This document shows, piece by piece, positions 18,666 through 27,496 of a stretch of DNA of 64,000 nucleotides; the first letter of the stretch is position 1; each line of letters opens with the position of its first letter. Source of the stretch: Roseburia hominis. Its GTDB lineage: Bacteria > Bacillota > Clostridia > Lachnospirales > Lachnospiraceae. The notes under the pieces are model-generated. The model saw nothing but the letters and a program-made list of their open reading frames with translations. It was not told the DNA's origin and searched no databases. Made by a program: the position numbers and the translations under genes. Location of the stretch: contig CP159990.1 of assembly GCA_040702975.1 (NCBI GenBank), positions 3,410,001 through 3,474,000 of the forward strand, read 5' to 3'.

Positions 18666-19727
18666 CTATCCCAATAACAACAAATCGACATTTTTAAGAT
18701 AGATTTTATCCGGCAATTTGTTGCCTTGTGCGCCCCACTCTTTTTTTGAAATTTTCCAATCGATTCTCTCTTTCGCTTCCTGAGAAGGCCAAAAGGAAAT
18801 ATTATACTCAAACATATCCTCCGTAATAACCGGATCTATGACCTGAAAAACAAGTTCTTCATTCTCCTGTGTTTTTACTATTTCAAACTCGTGCGCGCGA
18901 ATTCCAACTGCACGGATTTCCCCTTTCAAGGTATTTTTGACTGGAAGGGTCATTCCCCAATTCTCTACTTGGACCATTCCTCCACCTATCACCTGTACCG
19001 CTGCAATATTTTTGCAACCGGTCAGTCTCGCTGTCTCCACATTTCCCGGATTCAGGAACACCTCTTTCGTCGGCCCTTGTCCGACCAGTCGACCTGCTTC
19101 AAGGATCAGCACCTCATCACTCATTCGATAGATCTCATCACGGCTGTGAGACACCAGGATTACCGTCCCCGGATAACCTTTAAGCATTTCCATCAGTTCT
19201 CGCTGCATTTTGTCCCGCAAATGCACATCCAAAGCGGAAAACGGCTCATCGAGTAATATCATTTCCGGTTCATACGCCATAATGCGCGCCAATGCAACTC
19301 TCTGCTGCTGACCGCCTGAGAGCTGTCCGGGAAAATGTTTTTCCAGACCTCTTAACTGAAACTTATCGATCATCTCAGCGACACGCTCCTGCTGCTTCGC
19401 CTTGTTGCCCGTAAGCCCCGCCGCAATATTCTGTGCCACCGTCATCGTGGGAAACAATGCATAATTTTGAAAAAGATACCCCACCCGTCTCTTCTGCGGC
19501 CTTAAGTTCAAACGTTCTTTGCTGTCGAACAGAACCCGTCCGCCGATGCAGATCCTTCCCGAATCCGGTTCTTCAATCCCAGCGATGCTCTTTAAAGTCA
19601 GGCTTTTTCCACACCCGGATGCACCCAGGATTCCCAGCCGCTTCGCATGGCTTGTAAACGCAATATTCAGTTGAAATCGTCCCAAATTTTTCTGTATGCT
19701 GACAGAAATTCCATTTTTCTCCGCCAT
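18666..19727 (-). CDS. modC: molybdate ABC transporter ATP-binding protein
   Basis: Energises ModB for molybdate (or tungstate) uptake at the inner face of the membrane. Walker A GASGCGKS, Q-loop YLFQNYALFP, signature LSGGQQQRVALARI and Walker B MILLDEPFSALD are all present. The C-terminal ~100 residues after the ATPase resemble a short TOBE-like regulatory part. About 353 aa from ATG 19727, which has AGGAG five bases upstream and lies just after the modB stop. Last gene of the molybdenum block. Confidence 0.93.
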   Translation of the reverse strand: MAEKNGISVSIQKNLGRFQLNIAFTSHAKRLGILGASGCGKSLTLKSIAGIEEPDSGRICIGGRVLFDSKERLNLRPQKRRVGYLFQNYALFPTMTVAQNIAAGLTGNKAKQQERVAEMIDKFQLRGLEKHFPGQLSGGQQQRVALARIMAYEPEMILLDEPFSALDVHLRDKMQRELMEMLKGYPGTVILVSHSRDEIYRMSDEVLILEAGRLVGQGPTKEVFLNPGNVETARLTGCKNIAAVQVIGGGMVQVENWGMTLPVKNTLKGEIRAVGIRAHEFEIVKTQENEELVFQVIDPVITEDMFEYNISFWPSQEAKERIDWKISKKEWGAQGNKLPDKIYLKNVDLLLLG

Positions 19728-19735
19728 CGTTTCTC

Positions 19736-20440
19736 CTACCACCGCCTCATCGTTTTCCCGGAGGTTCCCAGAATCAGATTCATAAGCACTACGATTCCAA
19801 ACGCGATGACAATGACAATGGCGACCCAGACTCCTGCTGTCAGGTAGTCCCCGTCCTGTATCACCATTGCGATCTTCTGCGAGATTGTGCCTGTTTTCCC
19901 CGGAATATTTCCCGCCAGCATGGAAGTCGCTCCATACTCGCCCATCGCCCTGGCAAACGCCAGGATCGTTCCGGAAACCACGCCCGGCCTGGCCGTCGGG
20001 AGGACCACCTTCCAGAAAATGTCTCTCTCCTTCATTCCCAGCGTCCGCGCCGCATAGACGAGATTCGGGTCTATTTGCTCAAAAGCCGCTCTTGCGTTCC
20101 GGTACATCAGCGGAAAGGCGATCACCGTGGCGGCGATCACACACCCTGCCCAGGACTGAACGATCTTAATATCAAAGGTATCATACAGATACATTCCCAC
20201 CGGACGCCTGGTGCTGAATAAAAGAAGCAGAAAGAATCCGGCCACGGTGGGCGGAAGCACCATCGGAAGCGTCAGAAACCCGTCAAGAAACGCCTTCCCC
20301 TTTGGTCCGGCCTTTATCGCCTCTCTGGCCGCAAAAATCCCCAGAAAGAAAGCGATAAAAGTCGCCACAACTCCAGTTTTCAGTGAGATTACAAGCGGGC
20401 TCCAATCCAAATTTTCCAAAATTCTCTCGATTTCCTGCAT
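19736..20440 (-). CDS. modB: molybdate ABC transporter permease
   Basis: A membrane channel subunit of 234 aa with five to six membrane segments. The permease EAA loop region (AARTLGMKERDIFWKVVLPTARPG) and the ModB-typical EYGATSMLAGNIPGKTGTI are visible. AGAGGGA precedes the ATG. modC follows within ten bases. Confidence 0.95.
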   Translation of the reverse strand: MQEIERILENLDWSPLVISLKTGVVATFIAFFLGIFAAREAIKAGPKGKAFLDGFLTLPMVLPPTVAGFFLLLLFSTRRPVGMYLYDTFDIKIVQSWAGCVIAATVIAFPLMYRNARAAFEQIDPNLVYAARTLGMKERDIFWKVVLPTARPGVVSGTILAFARAMGEYGATSMLAGNIPGKTGTISQKIAMVIQDGDYLTAGVWVAIVIVIAFGIVVLMNLILGTSGKTMRRW

Positions 20441-20445
20441 CTCAA

Positions 20446-20536
20446 ATTCCCTCTATGTTCGCATAAATCTCTATATTCGCATATCAATTATACTTGTATC
20501 AACCTTCTATGTTTGCATCAACTCTCTGTGCTCACA
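20446..20536 (-). repeat. degenerate short tandem repeats between modA and modB
   Basis: Four or five imperfect copies of a ~20-base unit like CTATGTTCGCATCAA fill the modA-modB gap. No stable terminator hairpin is seen, so the transcript probably continues into modB. Confidence 0.5.
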
Positions 20537-21433
20537 CTAATCCTCTACATTCGTGTCAAAATAATACTGCTCAAATACCTCTTTCGCCTCATCAGACAGA
20601 ATGTAATTCATGAACTCCTCCGCCGCTTTTTTCTGCGCATCATCTGCCTCCTTATTATTTACCAGGCAGACCGGATAAATCACGTTTCCTGTCAGATCAT
20701 AGCTTACCGTTTCCAGGATCTTCACCTTATCCTCAAACCCGTAGGTATCGGAATAATAGGTCGTACCCACCTCGCAGGCGCCCTCGGTCACGGCGATCAG
20801 CACCTTGCTCACATTATCCTGCTCGCTGATTTCTATTCCTCCCAGAGCCTCAGAAATCTGCTGCGTCGTGATAGTGGAAACATCTTCCACTTTCTCCAGA
20901 GTCCCCAGATTCACCAGTGCCTGACGGGTGTATTTGCCGACCGGAACGCTGCCGCCTGCAAGGGCAATGCTTTCGGCCTCACTTAAATTCGCAAGTCCCG
21001 TTACTTTGGTCTTGCTATCGTTAAGCGTAAGAACCACAACCTGATTATTCACCACATTGTGCCGTGAGCCGTCCACTACAAATCCGTCTTCCTCAAGCTG
21101 ATTCATCTGTTTTTGAGCAGCAGAGAAGAACATATCACACTCATAACCCTCCTCGATCTGCGTCAAAAGAGTTCCGGAACTGTCCGCATTATAGGTAATC
21201 TTCACCTCCGGGTGATCCTTCTGAAAACGCTCTGCCAGATCCGTCATCACCGTATTTAAACTGGCTGCGATAAATACCTGAATCTCTGTTTCCTCCGGCG
21301 TCTCTTCGTTCTGGCTCTCAGTGGATTCTTCCTTCTCCTGTTTTTCTCCTTCTGTCTCTTTCTTGCTTCCGCATGCAACGAGGCTTGCCATCATACATAA
21401 CGCGAGCAAAACCGTAAGTATTCTTTTTTTCAT
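20537..21433 (-). CDS. modA: molybdate-binding lipoprotein
   Basis: The extracellular solute-binding protein that delivers molybdate/tungstate to ModB. A signal peptide with lipobox (MASLVAC, Cys about residue 21) is followed by an acidic linker and the ModA fold: VFIAASLNTVMTDLAERF, DSSGTLLTQIEEGYECDMFFSAAQKQM, YTRQALVNLG and ACEVGTTYYSD. Start 21433 (MKKRILTVLLALC) has GGAGG ten bases upstream; the frame is open 26 codons further without support. 298 aa. Confidence 0.95.
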   Translation of the reverse strand: MKKRILTVLLALCMMASLVACGSKKETEGEKQEKEESTESQNEETPEETEIQVFIAASLNTVMTDLAERFQKDHPEVKITYNADSSGTLLTQIEEGYECDMFFSAAQKQMNQLEEDGFVVDGSRHNVVNNQVVVLTLNDSKTKVTGLANLSEAESIALAGGSVPVGKYTRQALVNLGTLEKVEDVSTITTQQISEALGGIEISEQDNVSKVLIAVTEGACEVGTTYYSDTYGFEDKVKILETVSYDLTGNVIYPVCLVNNKEADDAQKKAAEEFMNYILSDEAKEVFEQYYFDTNVED

Positions 21434-21716
21434 ATTATATTGGCCTCCATTTTTATTTAAGCGCCGTCTTATGACGGCACACAAAGTAAGGAAAGAGTTA
21501 CTCCCTTTCATACTTTCACACTATTTTTTCTTTTGTTTCCATCTATATCAAAGACAGTCGGCCGCCCTGTCATGATACCTCTATTCGTAAAAATATATGT
21601 ATAAGCGCACATTCTTTGCGCGGTCAGGCTGCGCAGCAGCGCCTTCCTTCCCACGAACCGCGCATTGTCGCGCGAAACGCACTTCATTTTCTAAAAAATT
21701 TCAAAATCTACTTTGA

Positions 21717-22676
21717 CTACTTTGTCATAGGACGGGCGCATTCCCCTTCCGTCCCCCGCAGAATTCCAAGTCCATGTCCCAGCTCCGGGAGAATGAATTC
21801 CAATGCTTCCCGCACTGCCTTCGGGCTTCCCGGGAGATTCACGATCAGGGTATTTCCCCGGATTCCCGACTCGCCCCGGCTTAACATCGCACGTTTCGTA
21901 ATGGTCATGGAATACCCTCTGATCGCCTCGGCAATTCCCCTTGCCATGCGGTCGCAGACTGCGATGGTCGCCTCCGGAGTAATATCACGGCTGGAAAATC
22001 CGGTTCCTCCTGTCGTCAGGATCAGGTTCACCTGCCTCTGATCCGCAAGACGCATAAGCTGTCTCTTTAAGCCTGCCACCTCATCCGGAAGAAGCAGAGC
22101 CTCCTTCACCTGGTAGCCCGCATCGCTTAGCATTTCCTGAATTAGAGGGCCGCTCTTATCCTCCCGCTCTCCTGCAAATCCTTTATCACTTAACGTAATA
22201 ACTGCCGCCGTGAACGGCCTGTCCTTGTCCGGTAAGAGTAACTCCACCTCATCGCCCTTTGCAATATGACCGCCCGTCACCACCTGGGTAAATACACCTT
22301 CCCTCGGCATGATACAGTCGCCCATTTTCTTATAAATCTCACAATGGCTATGGCATTCCTTTCCAATCTGCGTCAGCTCCAACACCACTTCCCCAATCCG
22401 GAAGCGGCAGCCCACCGGAAGCGTGCGGAGGTCAAAACCTTCTATAATGATATTTTCTCCAAATGCTCCGAAATCCACCTCGGCTCCGCGGCTTCGGAAA
22501 TCTTCAATCTTCTCGTAAGATAAAAGACTGACCTGTCTGTGCCATTTTCCACCGTGCGCATCTCCTACGATTCCCCAATCCACCTGAATATCCGCCTCAG
22601 GCACTTCACTTTTCTGCGTTCCTCTTTTTACGCTGATACAGATTGCTTTGATCACGCCAAATTTCTTCTCTTCCAT
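21717..22676 (-). CDS. MOSC domain-MogA/MoaB fusion protein, molybdenum cofactor metabolism
   Basis: Two domains in one chain. Residues ~5-150 are a MOSC domain (GDAHGGKWHRQVSLLSYE, FGENIIIEGFDL, KECHSHCEIYK with the conserved Cys), a fold tied to sulfur and Moco handling. Residues ~155-319 are a MogA/MoaB-type domain (TLSDKGFAGEREDKSGP, LTTGGTGFSSRDITPEAT), which adenylylates molybdopterin before metal insertion. Start 22676 has TTAGGAG before it and overlaps the last bases after the moaA stop. The ~280-base gap to modA holds GC-rich inverted repeats but no gene. Confidence 0.9.
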   Translation of the reverse strand: MEEKKFGVIKAICISVKRGTQKSEVPEADIQVDWGIVGDAHGGKWHRQVSLLSYEKIEDFRSRGAEVDFGAFGENIIIEGFDLRTLPVGCRFRIGEVVLELTQIGKECHSHCEIYKKMGDCIMPREGVFTQVVTGGHIAKGDEVELLLPDKDRPFTAAVITLSDKGFAGEREDKSGPLIQEMLSDAGYQVKEALLLPDEVAGLKRQLMRLADQRQVNLILTTGGTGFSSRDITPEATIAVCDRMARGIAEAIRGYSMTITKRAMLSRGESGIRGNTLIVNLPGSPKAVREALEFILPELGHGLGILRGTEGECARPMTK

Positions 22677-22681
22677 TTCTC

Positions 22682-23671
22682 CTAACCTCCAATTTTTGCC
22701 ATTTCCCGTGTTTCCGTCACCGTCTCCCATTTGTCAAACGAGTGGCTGGCCGGCTTGCTTAAAATCGCCTCACGGATCAGCGACCGCACCTCTTCCAAAT
22801 TTCCCGCTCTCAAACTCTCCTTCAAGGAAATACTGTCCGCATAACACAGACAGGGTTTCAGCTGTCCTGTAGAAGTCAGGCGGATTCGATTGCACTGATC
22901 GCAGAATTTCCCGTGAATCGCGCTGATAAATCCAATGCTTCCCTGAAATCCCGGAATCTTATAATAAACAGCCGGGCCATTTCCATGCACCGCCGTCTCC
23001 GGCTGCATTTCCCCATATTTGCAGCGCAGATCCTTAAGCAACCTGGTGTTGGAAATAGGCTGAAACTCTTTTCCATGCCCGACCGGCATCATCTCTATGA
23101 AACGCACGTCAAGCCGGCGGTCTCTCGCCATCTCTACCAAAGAATAGAGTTCCTGGATTTCTCCCTTCTCCTCATGCATCTGGTGCGGGACCACATTGAT
23201 CTTGACCGGAACCGCATGCGCTTCCATTGCTTCTATCCCTTTCAGAACCTCGCCAAGTTCCGGCCTCCCCGTGATCCGCTCGTAGCGCGCCGGATCCAGC
23301 GTATCCAGACTTACATTTACCGCGTCCAGACCGTTTGCTGCCAATTCCCCGGCATACTTTTCAAGAAGGACGCCGTTGGTGGTAAGCGTCACCTGCTCCA
23401 CCTGCGGTATACCTTTCAACATTTTGATCAGATCCGGACAGCCCTTTCTCACAAGCGGCTCCCCGCCCGTCACTTTAATTTTGCGGATCCCCATGTCCGC
23501 CGCCAGGAGGCAGACCGTTTCAATCTCCTCCAGCGTCAGGATCTCCTCCATCGGAATCCAGGTAACTCCCTCCGGCATACAATATTTGCAGCGCAGGTTA
23601 CACCTGTCCGTAATGGAGACCCGCATATAGTCAATGACTCTTCCGTAATTATCTTTCATCTCTAATTCCAT
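22682..23671 (-). CDS. moaA: GTP 3',8-cyclase MoaA
   Basis: Radical-SAM enzyme for the first step of molybdopterin synthesis. The N-terminal cluster motif is CNLRCKYC and the C-terminal second cluster is in FCDQCNRIRLTSTGQLKPCLCY; GGEPLVRKG and LTTNGVLL are also present. The start at 23671 has AAAGG upstream; 23659 (MKDNYGR) is a possible alternative. About 329 aa. No moaC, moaD or moaE is found in the window, so later steps must be encoded elsewhere. Confidence 0.95.
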   Translation of the reverse strand: MELEMKDNYGRVIDYMRVSITDRCNLRCKYCMPEGVTWIPMEEILTLEEIETVCLLAADMGIRKIKVTGGEPLVRKGCPDLIKMLKGIPQVEQVTLTTNGVLLEKYAGELAANGLDAVNVSLDTLDPARYERITGRPELGEVLKGIEAMEAHAVPVKINVVPHQMHEEKGEIQELYSLVEMARDRRLDVRFIEMMPVGHGKEFQPISNTRLLKDLRCKYGEMQPETAVHGNGPAVYYKIPGFQGSIGFISAIHGKFCDQCNRIRLTSTGQLKPCLCYADSISLKESLRAGNLEEVRSLIREAILSKPASHSFDKWETVTETREMAKIGG

Positions 23672-23685
23672 ACCTTTACTTTTTT

Positions 23686-24711
23686 CTACATCGTTTTTCC
23701 AAATCCACAATTCGGGAAAGTGCACACCGGACAGGACAGGCAAAGTCCGCCCTCGCCCATTCGGTCCAGATCCTCTTTTACCAGGATCTCTCCTGTCAGA
23801 ACCCGCGGTAATACCAGGTCAAATATGGTCCGTTTCGCGTACATCACGCAGCCCGGAAGACCCATGACCGGCACCTTTCCTTCGTAGTACGCCAGCATGA
23901 ACATGGCTCCCGGAAGCACCGGCGCGCCGTAGGTCACGACCGCAGCTCCTGTGCTGCGGATCGCAAGCGGCGTCTTATCGTCCGGATCCACACTCATTCC
24001 ACCCGTACAGATGACCATATCCACGCCGGAAGCAATCATTTCCTGAATCGTCTGCGTGATCTTCGCGTTGTCATCTCCCGGATAGGCGTGTTTCGTCATT
24101 TTCACGCCATACTCTGCCAGTTTTTCCTCAATTACCGGGGTAAATGTGTCCTGAATCCGCTCTTTCAGCACTTCATTTCCGGTAGTTACCACCCCCGCTG
24201 TGCAATATTTGTAAGGGCGAATGTTGAAGATCGGCGCATCTTTTCCTATTTCCCGCGCTTCCTCCATTTTTTCCTTCTCGATAACAAGCGGAATGATTCT
24301 GGTGCCGGCAATCTTATCTCCTGCTTTGATCGGAAAATTGCCGTGTCTGGACGCGATCATCATCTGTCCCATGCTATTGACCGCGCGCAGCTTTTCCCTG
24401 TCTATCTTGAGAATGCCGTCTATGTCGGCGATCAGCTCGATCTTTCCTTCCTTGACCGGAGAGCCGTGCATATGGTCCCCTTTGCAGATCTCATACAATA
24501 TCTCTGCCGCCTCATTTTCATGCATCATGCTCTCATCATTTTCCCAGATATAGATGTTCTCCTTCCCCACACTCAAAAGAACCGGAATATCTTCCTCGGT
24601 GATTACATGGCCTTTGCGGAAAACGGCGTCTTTCGTCACGCCCCGAATGATCTGGGTAATATCGTGGCACAGAACCTGTCCCACCGCATCTTCTGTTCTT
24701 ATCAATTTCAC
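23686..24711 (-). CDS. MoeA-like molybdopterin-binding protein with C-terminal cysteine motif
   Basis: A 341-aa protein with a MoCF/MogA-like binding domain at ~165-320 (VVTTGNEV, VICTGGMSVDPDDKTP, VMGLPGCVMY), related to MoeA but shorter and lacking the usual C-terminal domain IV. The last residues form a Cys-rich tail, CLSCPVCTFPNCGFGK, that could bind zinc or an Fe-S cluster. The GTG start at 24711 overlaps the mobB stop and has AGGAGG upstream. It may hand over or insert molybdenum for a particular enzyme; this is inference. Confidence 0.85.
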   Translation of the reverse strand: MKLIRTEDAVGQVLCHDITQIIRGVTKDAVFRKGHVITEEDIPVLLSVGKENIYIWENDESMMHENEAAEILYEICKGDHMHGSPVKEGKIELIADIDGILKIDREKLRAVNSMGQMMIASRHGNFPIKAGDKIAGTRIIPLVIEKEKMEEAREIGKDAPIFNIRPYKYCTAGVVTTGNEVLKERIQDTFTPVIEEKLAEYGVKMTKHAYPGDDNAKITQTIQEMIASGVDMVICTGGMSVDPDDKTPLAIRSTGAAVVTYGAPVLPGAMFMLAYYEGKVPVMGLPGCVMYAKRTIFDLVLPRVLTGEILVKEDLDRMGEGGLCLSCPVCTFPNCGFGKTM

Positions 24712-25247
24712 AATGATTCCCTCCTGCTTATAATTTCCTCTATCATCTCTTCCAGATGTTCAAAATCTACAATCTTTTCCTGCCCGATTTCCCACTGCCT
24801 GATTTCCTCCCCGGAGCAGTCCGTCACGATCAGAAATCTGCCCTCAGGATTAGAAACCGGTTTTTGGGAAATGGCTCTTCTCACCACCTCGATTTTCGGG
24901 TAAGCACTATTTTTTAATCCCTCCAGAAAGATCAGGTCTGCCTCGGGAAACTGCCGGATCAGCTCCGTCTCCAAAGCTCCTTCCACTTCCTTATGAAGAA
25001 AAATTCTATTCTTCGAAAATACTGCCGTTCCGTAAGCTCCCGCCCTGTGCAGGCGGTCACTGTCTGTTCCCGGCACATCACAGCTAAAATCGTGCCCGTC
25101 ATGCTTGACCACAGCGACCTTCACGCCTCTTTTGGTCAGTTTCCCGATCAGCCGCGCAAGAAGTGTGGTCTTTCCGGAATTTTTGACTCCGCAGACGGCT
25201 ACTACCTGTGGGATCTTCCCCTTGTTCTCTATAACAGTATGACGCAT
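24708..25247 (-). CDS. mobB: molybdopterin-guanine dinucleotide biosynthesis protein MobB
   Basis: A GTP-binding adaptor that assists MobA. The P-loop is GVKNSGKTTLL; VAVVKHDGHDFSCDVPGTDSDRLHRAGA and LIFLEGLKNSAYPKIEVVR are family hallmarks. 179 aa. Its start overlaps the end of moeA by 19 bases and its stop overlaps the next start, showing tight translational coupling. Confidence 0.94.
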   Translation of the reverse strand: MRHTVIENKGKIPQVVAVCGVKNSGKTTLLARLIGKLTKRGVKVAVVKHDGHDFSCDVPGTDSDRLHRAGAYGTAVFSKNRIFLHKEVEGALETELIRQFPEADLIFLEGLKNSAYPKIEVVRRAISQKPVSNPEGRFLIVTDCSGEEIRQWEIGQEKIVDFEHLEEMIEEIISRRESL

Positions 25248-26437
25248 ACCGTCTCCCCTTCCTTCACCTGCTCATTTCCGGCCGGAACCTCAACCAGGCA
25301 GTTACAGCCGCACATGGAACTCAGAATTCCGGAGCTGTTAGCCCGGCTATCCACCATGCTGACTTCCCCGTCCTCGTAATAAGCGCGGATATATCTGGTC
25401 ACAAAGCTTTTCTTTAAGAAACTGCTTTTTGTCACGGCCTTAGTGCGCCTTAGTTCCAGGTCTCTTCTTCCCGACATCTTCGCCAAAAGCGGGCGAACCA
25501 GAAGCTCCAGATTGACCGCTGCTCCGTATGGATTTCCGGAAAGACAGATCAGAAGTTTTCCCTGATAAACGGCACAAAGTGTCGGCATTCCCGGTTTGAT
25601 CGAGATTCCCCAGAACAGCCTCTCGCAGCCTAACAGATCTAGAACATCATGCATGATATCCTTTTTCCCCACGGACACGCCGCCGGTACTGATGATGATA
25701 TCCGCCTTTTTCGCCGCCTCCTTCACCTGCTCTGCCACAAGATGCGCATCATCTCCTGCTCTTGTCCGGAGGGCAAGCGGGATACGCCAGTTGATGAGAC
25801 GGGAACCTAACGTATATAAGTTGGAATCGTAGATCTGCCCTTCTCCAAGGGGCCCTCCGGGAAGAATGATCTCATCTCCTGTTGTAATGAGTGCGGCTAA
25901 AGGACTCCGGTACACCCGGACCGTCTCCTTTCCCAGGCTTGCGATCGTTCCCACTTCCGCCGCGCCGAGCAGCGTATCTGCGGGAAGCAGGAGCGCTCCT
26001 TTCTTATAATCTTCCCCTTCCAGACAGTAATTCTGTCCGGCCAGGATCTCCTCGTACACCTCTACCGTCTCTTCCCCGTAGTTGGTATCTTCCTGACCTA
26101 CGATACAATCCGCTCCGGCCGGAATAGGCGCCCCCGTCATGATCCGAACCGCCATGTTCTCTCCTACGACCTTCTTCGTTACATGCCCCGCCGTCACTTC
26201 ATCGATCACGGTAAGCACGGCCGGCCGTTCCCTGGAAGCTCCTTTTATATCTGCTCCCCTCACGGCATAGCCATCCAGGGGCGATCTGGGAAAGGGGGGC
26301 TGGTTTCTTACAGCCGTCACATCCTCTGCCAGAATCCTCCCCACCGCATCCCACAAAGGAATCTCTTCGGTCTCCGTAATTCTTCTGGTCCGGCAAAGTA
26401 AACGTCCCATTGCTTCCTCTAATGTCAGTCTGTCCAT
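25229..26437 (-). CDS. moeA: molybdopterin molybdotransferase MoeA
   Basis: Inserts molybdate into adenylylated molybdopterin. About 402 aa, full length with all four MoeA domains: PPFPRSPLDGYAVRGADI, IMTGAPIPAGADCIVGQED, IISTGGVSVGKKDIMHDVL, LICLSGNPYGAAVNLELLVRP and the C-terminal domain ending in EGETVCVILL. AAGGAG precedes the ATG. Second gene of the cofactor operon. Confidence 0.96.
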   Translation of the reverse strand: MDRLTLEEAMGRLLCRTRRITETEEIPLWDAVGRILAEDVTAVRNQPPFPRSPLDGYAVRGADIKGASRERPAVLTVIDEVTAGHVTKKVVGENMAVRIMTGAPIPAGADCIVGQEDTNYGEETVEVYEEILAGQNYCLEGEDYKKGALLLPADTLLGAAEVGTIASLGKETVRVYRSPLAALITTGDEIILPGGPLGEGQIYDSNLYTLGSRLINWRIPLALRTRAGDDAHLVAEQVKEAAKKADIIISTGGVSVGKKDIMHDVLDLLGCERLFWGISIKPGMPTLCAVYQGKLLICLSGNPYGAAVNLELLVRPLLAKMSGRRDLELRRTKAVTKSSFLKKSFVTRYIRAYYEDGEVSMVDSRANSSGILSSMCGCNCLVEVPAGNEQVKEGETVCVILL

Positions 26438-26460
26438 TCCTTCACTTCTCCTTTATCCTC

Positions 26461-27057
26461 CTAAAGTCCTGTAAGCTGCTCATATTCTTCTACTGTATTT
26501 ATATTGCGCAGCATATTCCGATACTTCTCCTCCCGGGTCAAATCCACATATAACACGTCCACTGCGTGAAATGCGTCTCGTATCCGATAGTTCTTCTCCA
26601 TGATCTGCTCTTTCAGCCGTTCTTTGATCTTTATTCTGTAAATCGCTGCCAGCGGGTGCATTCTTCCTTCAACCACCGGAACCACCGCTATGTACGTAAT
26701 TCCGCTCCGTTTTTCCTCTTCGGCAAGCCGCCCGCTCAAATACTGAAAAAGCTCTGTCCCGATAAGCGGCATATCGCAGGCCGCCACCATGACCGCCTCG
26801 CTTTGACACCTGGTAAGGCATGTATAGATTCCCCCGATCGGTCCCAGGCCGGGATAAATATCCGTGATCACACTGCAGCCCTCATACGTCTTCCCGGGTA
26901 CCTCCCCGTAGGAAAGCCAGATATGCGCAGCATTTTGCCGAAACTGCTGCACGATTCTTCCCGTAAAGGTCTGGTCCCGGTACAGCAGATCTCCTTTATG
27001 TTTTCCTCCCATTCTGGTGCTCTTTCCGCCCGCCAGAATCAGTCCGTCCATCGTCAT
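26461..27057 (-). CDS. mobA: molybdenum cofactor guanylyltransferase MobA
   Basis: Adds GMP to Mo-molybdopterin to make the MGD cofactor used by DMSO-reductase-family enzymes such as the oxidoreductase at 50-52 kb. The nucleotidyltransferase motif is LILAGGKSTRMGGKHKG, followed by GPIGGIYTCL and VAACDMPLI. Start 27057 has GGAG five bases upstream; the ORF extends 14 codons into the leader without support. About 198 aa. First gene of the operon, directly behind a terminator-bearing leader. Confidence 0.95.
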   Translation of the reverse strand: MTMDGLILAGGKSTRMGGKHKGDLLYRDQTFTGRIVQQFRQNAAHIWLSYGEVPGKTYEGCSVITDIYPGLGPIGGIYTCLTRCQSEAVMVAACDMPLIGTELFQYLSGRLAEEEKRSGITYIAVVPVVEGRMHPLAAIYRIKIKERLKEQIMEKNYRIRDAFHAVDVLYVDLTREEKYRNMLRNINTVEEYEQLTGL

Positions 27058-27420
27058 ATATACTCCATTTCCTATGAAATAAAAAAAGCAGAAAGACACA
27101 AAGTCTCCCTGCTGCTTTTTACACGCAAATTAGTGCCAGGACATAAACCGCCTCTGGACATCTCGGTAACTTTGTGCTCTTTTTTTCAATCAAAGTACGT
27201 CTCTTTCCACTTTGTACTTCGTCCTGTACGCATCACAAAGCAAACGCTTCATCATCTACCATACAAGATAGGAAGGCCTGGGCGTTTCCATCCAAACCCC
27301 GGGGACTTGCAGAGCATATATCCTCCACGCATCCCGGCTAAGTCTCATATCTTCCGGTCTCCCGGAAAACTTAGACACTTTCGCTCAAAGAACAACTTCA
27401 TTTTTCAATTTACTATACAT
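27058..27420 (-). promoter_or_regulatory. structured attenuator leader of the molybdenum cofactor operon, candidate riboswitch
   Basis: A ~360-nt leader lies between a consensus promoter and mobA. Minus-strand stems include CTAAGT/ACTTAG enclosing TTCCGG-GAGA-CCGGAA (near 27350-27390), CCGGGA/TCCCCGG, GGGGTTT/AAACGCCC and CTTC..ATCT/AGAT..GAAG, ending in an intrinsic terminator just before the mobA ribosome site. A promoter, a folded RNA and a terminator ahead of a cofactor operon suggest ligand-controlled attenuation. A Moco/Tuco-type riboswitch is the obvious guess, but I could not match the known consensus by eye. Confidence 0.6.
27081..27121 (-). terminator. leader terminator before mobA
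   Basis: On the minus strand AGCAG..GGGAGAC pairs with GTCTTTC..TGCT, followed by seven T. It lies about 25 bases before the mobA start, fit for conditional termination. Confidence 0.8.
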
Positions 27421-27449
27421 ATCATACAATCTGATTCGCAAAATGTCAA
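27421..27449 (-). promoter_or_regulatory. promoter of the molybdenum cofactor operon
   Basis: TTGACA (27449-27444), 17 bases, TATGAT (27426-27421) on the minus strand. Confidence 0.82.
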
Positions 27450-27496
27450 CACCCTGCGCCATCAATATCCCTGCCATTTTTCCTCAGCAAGACTTC

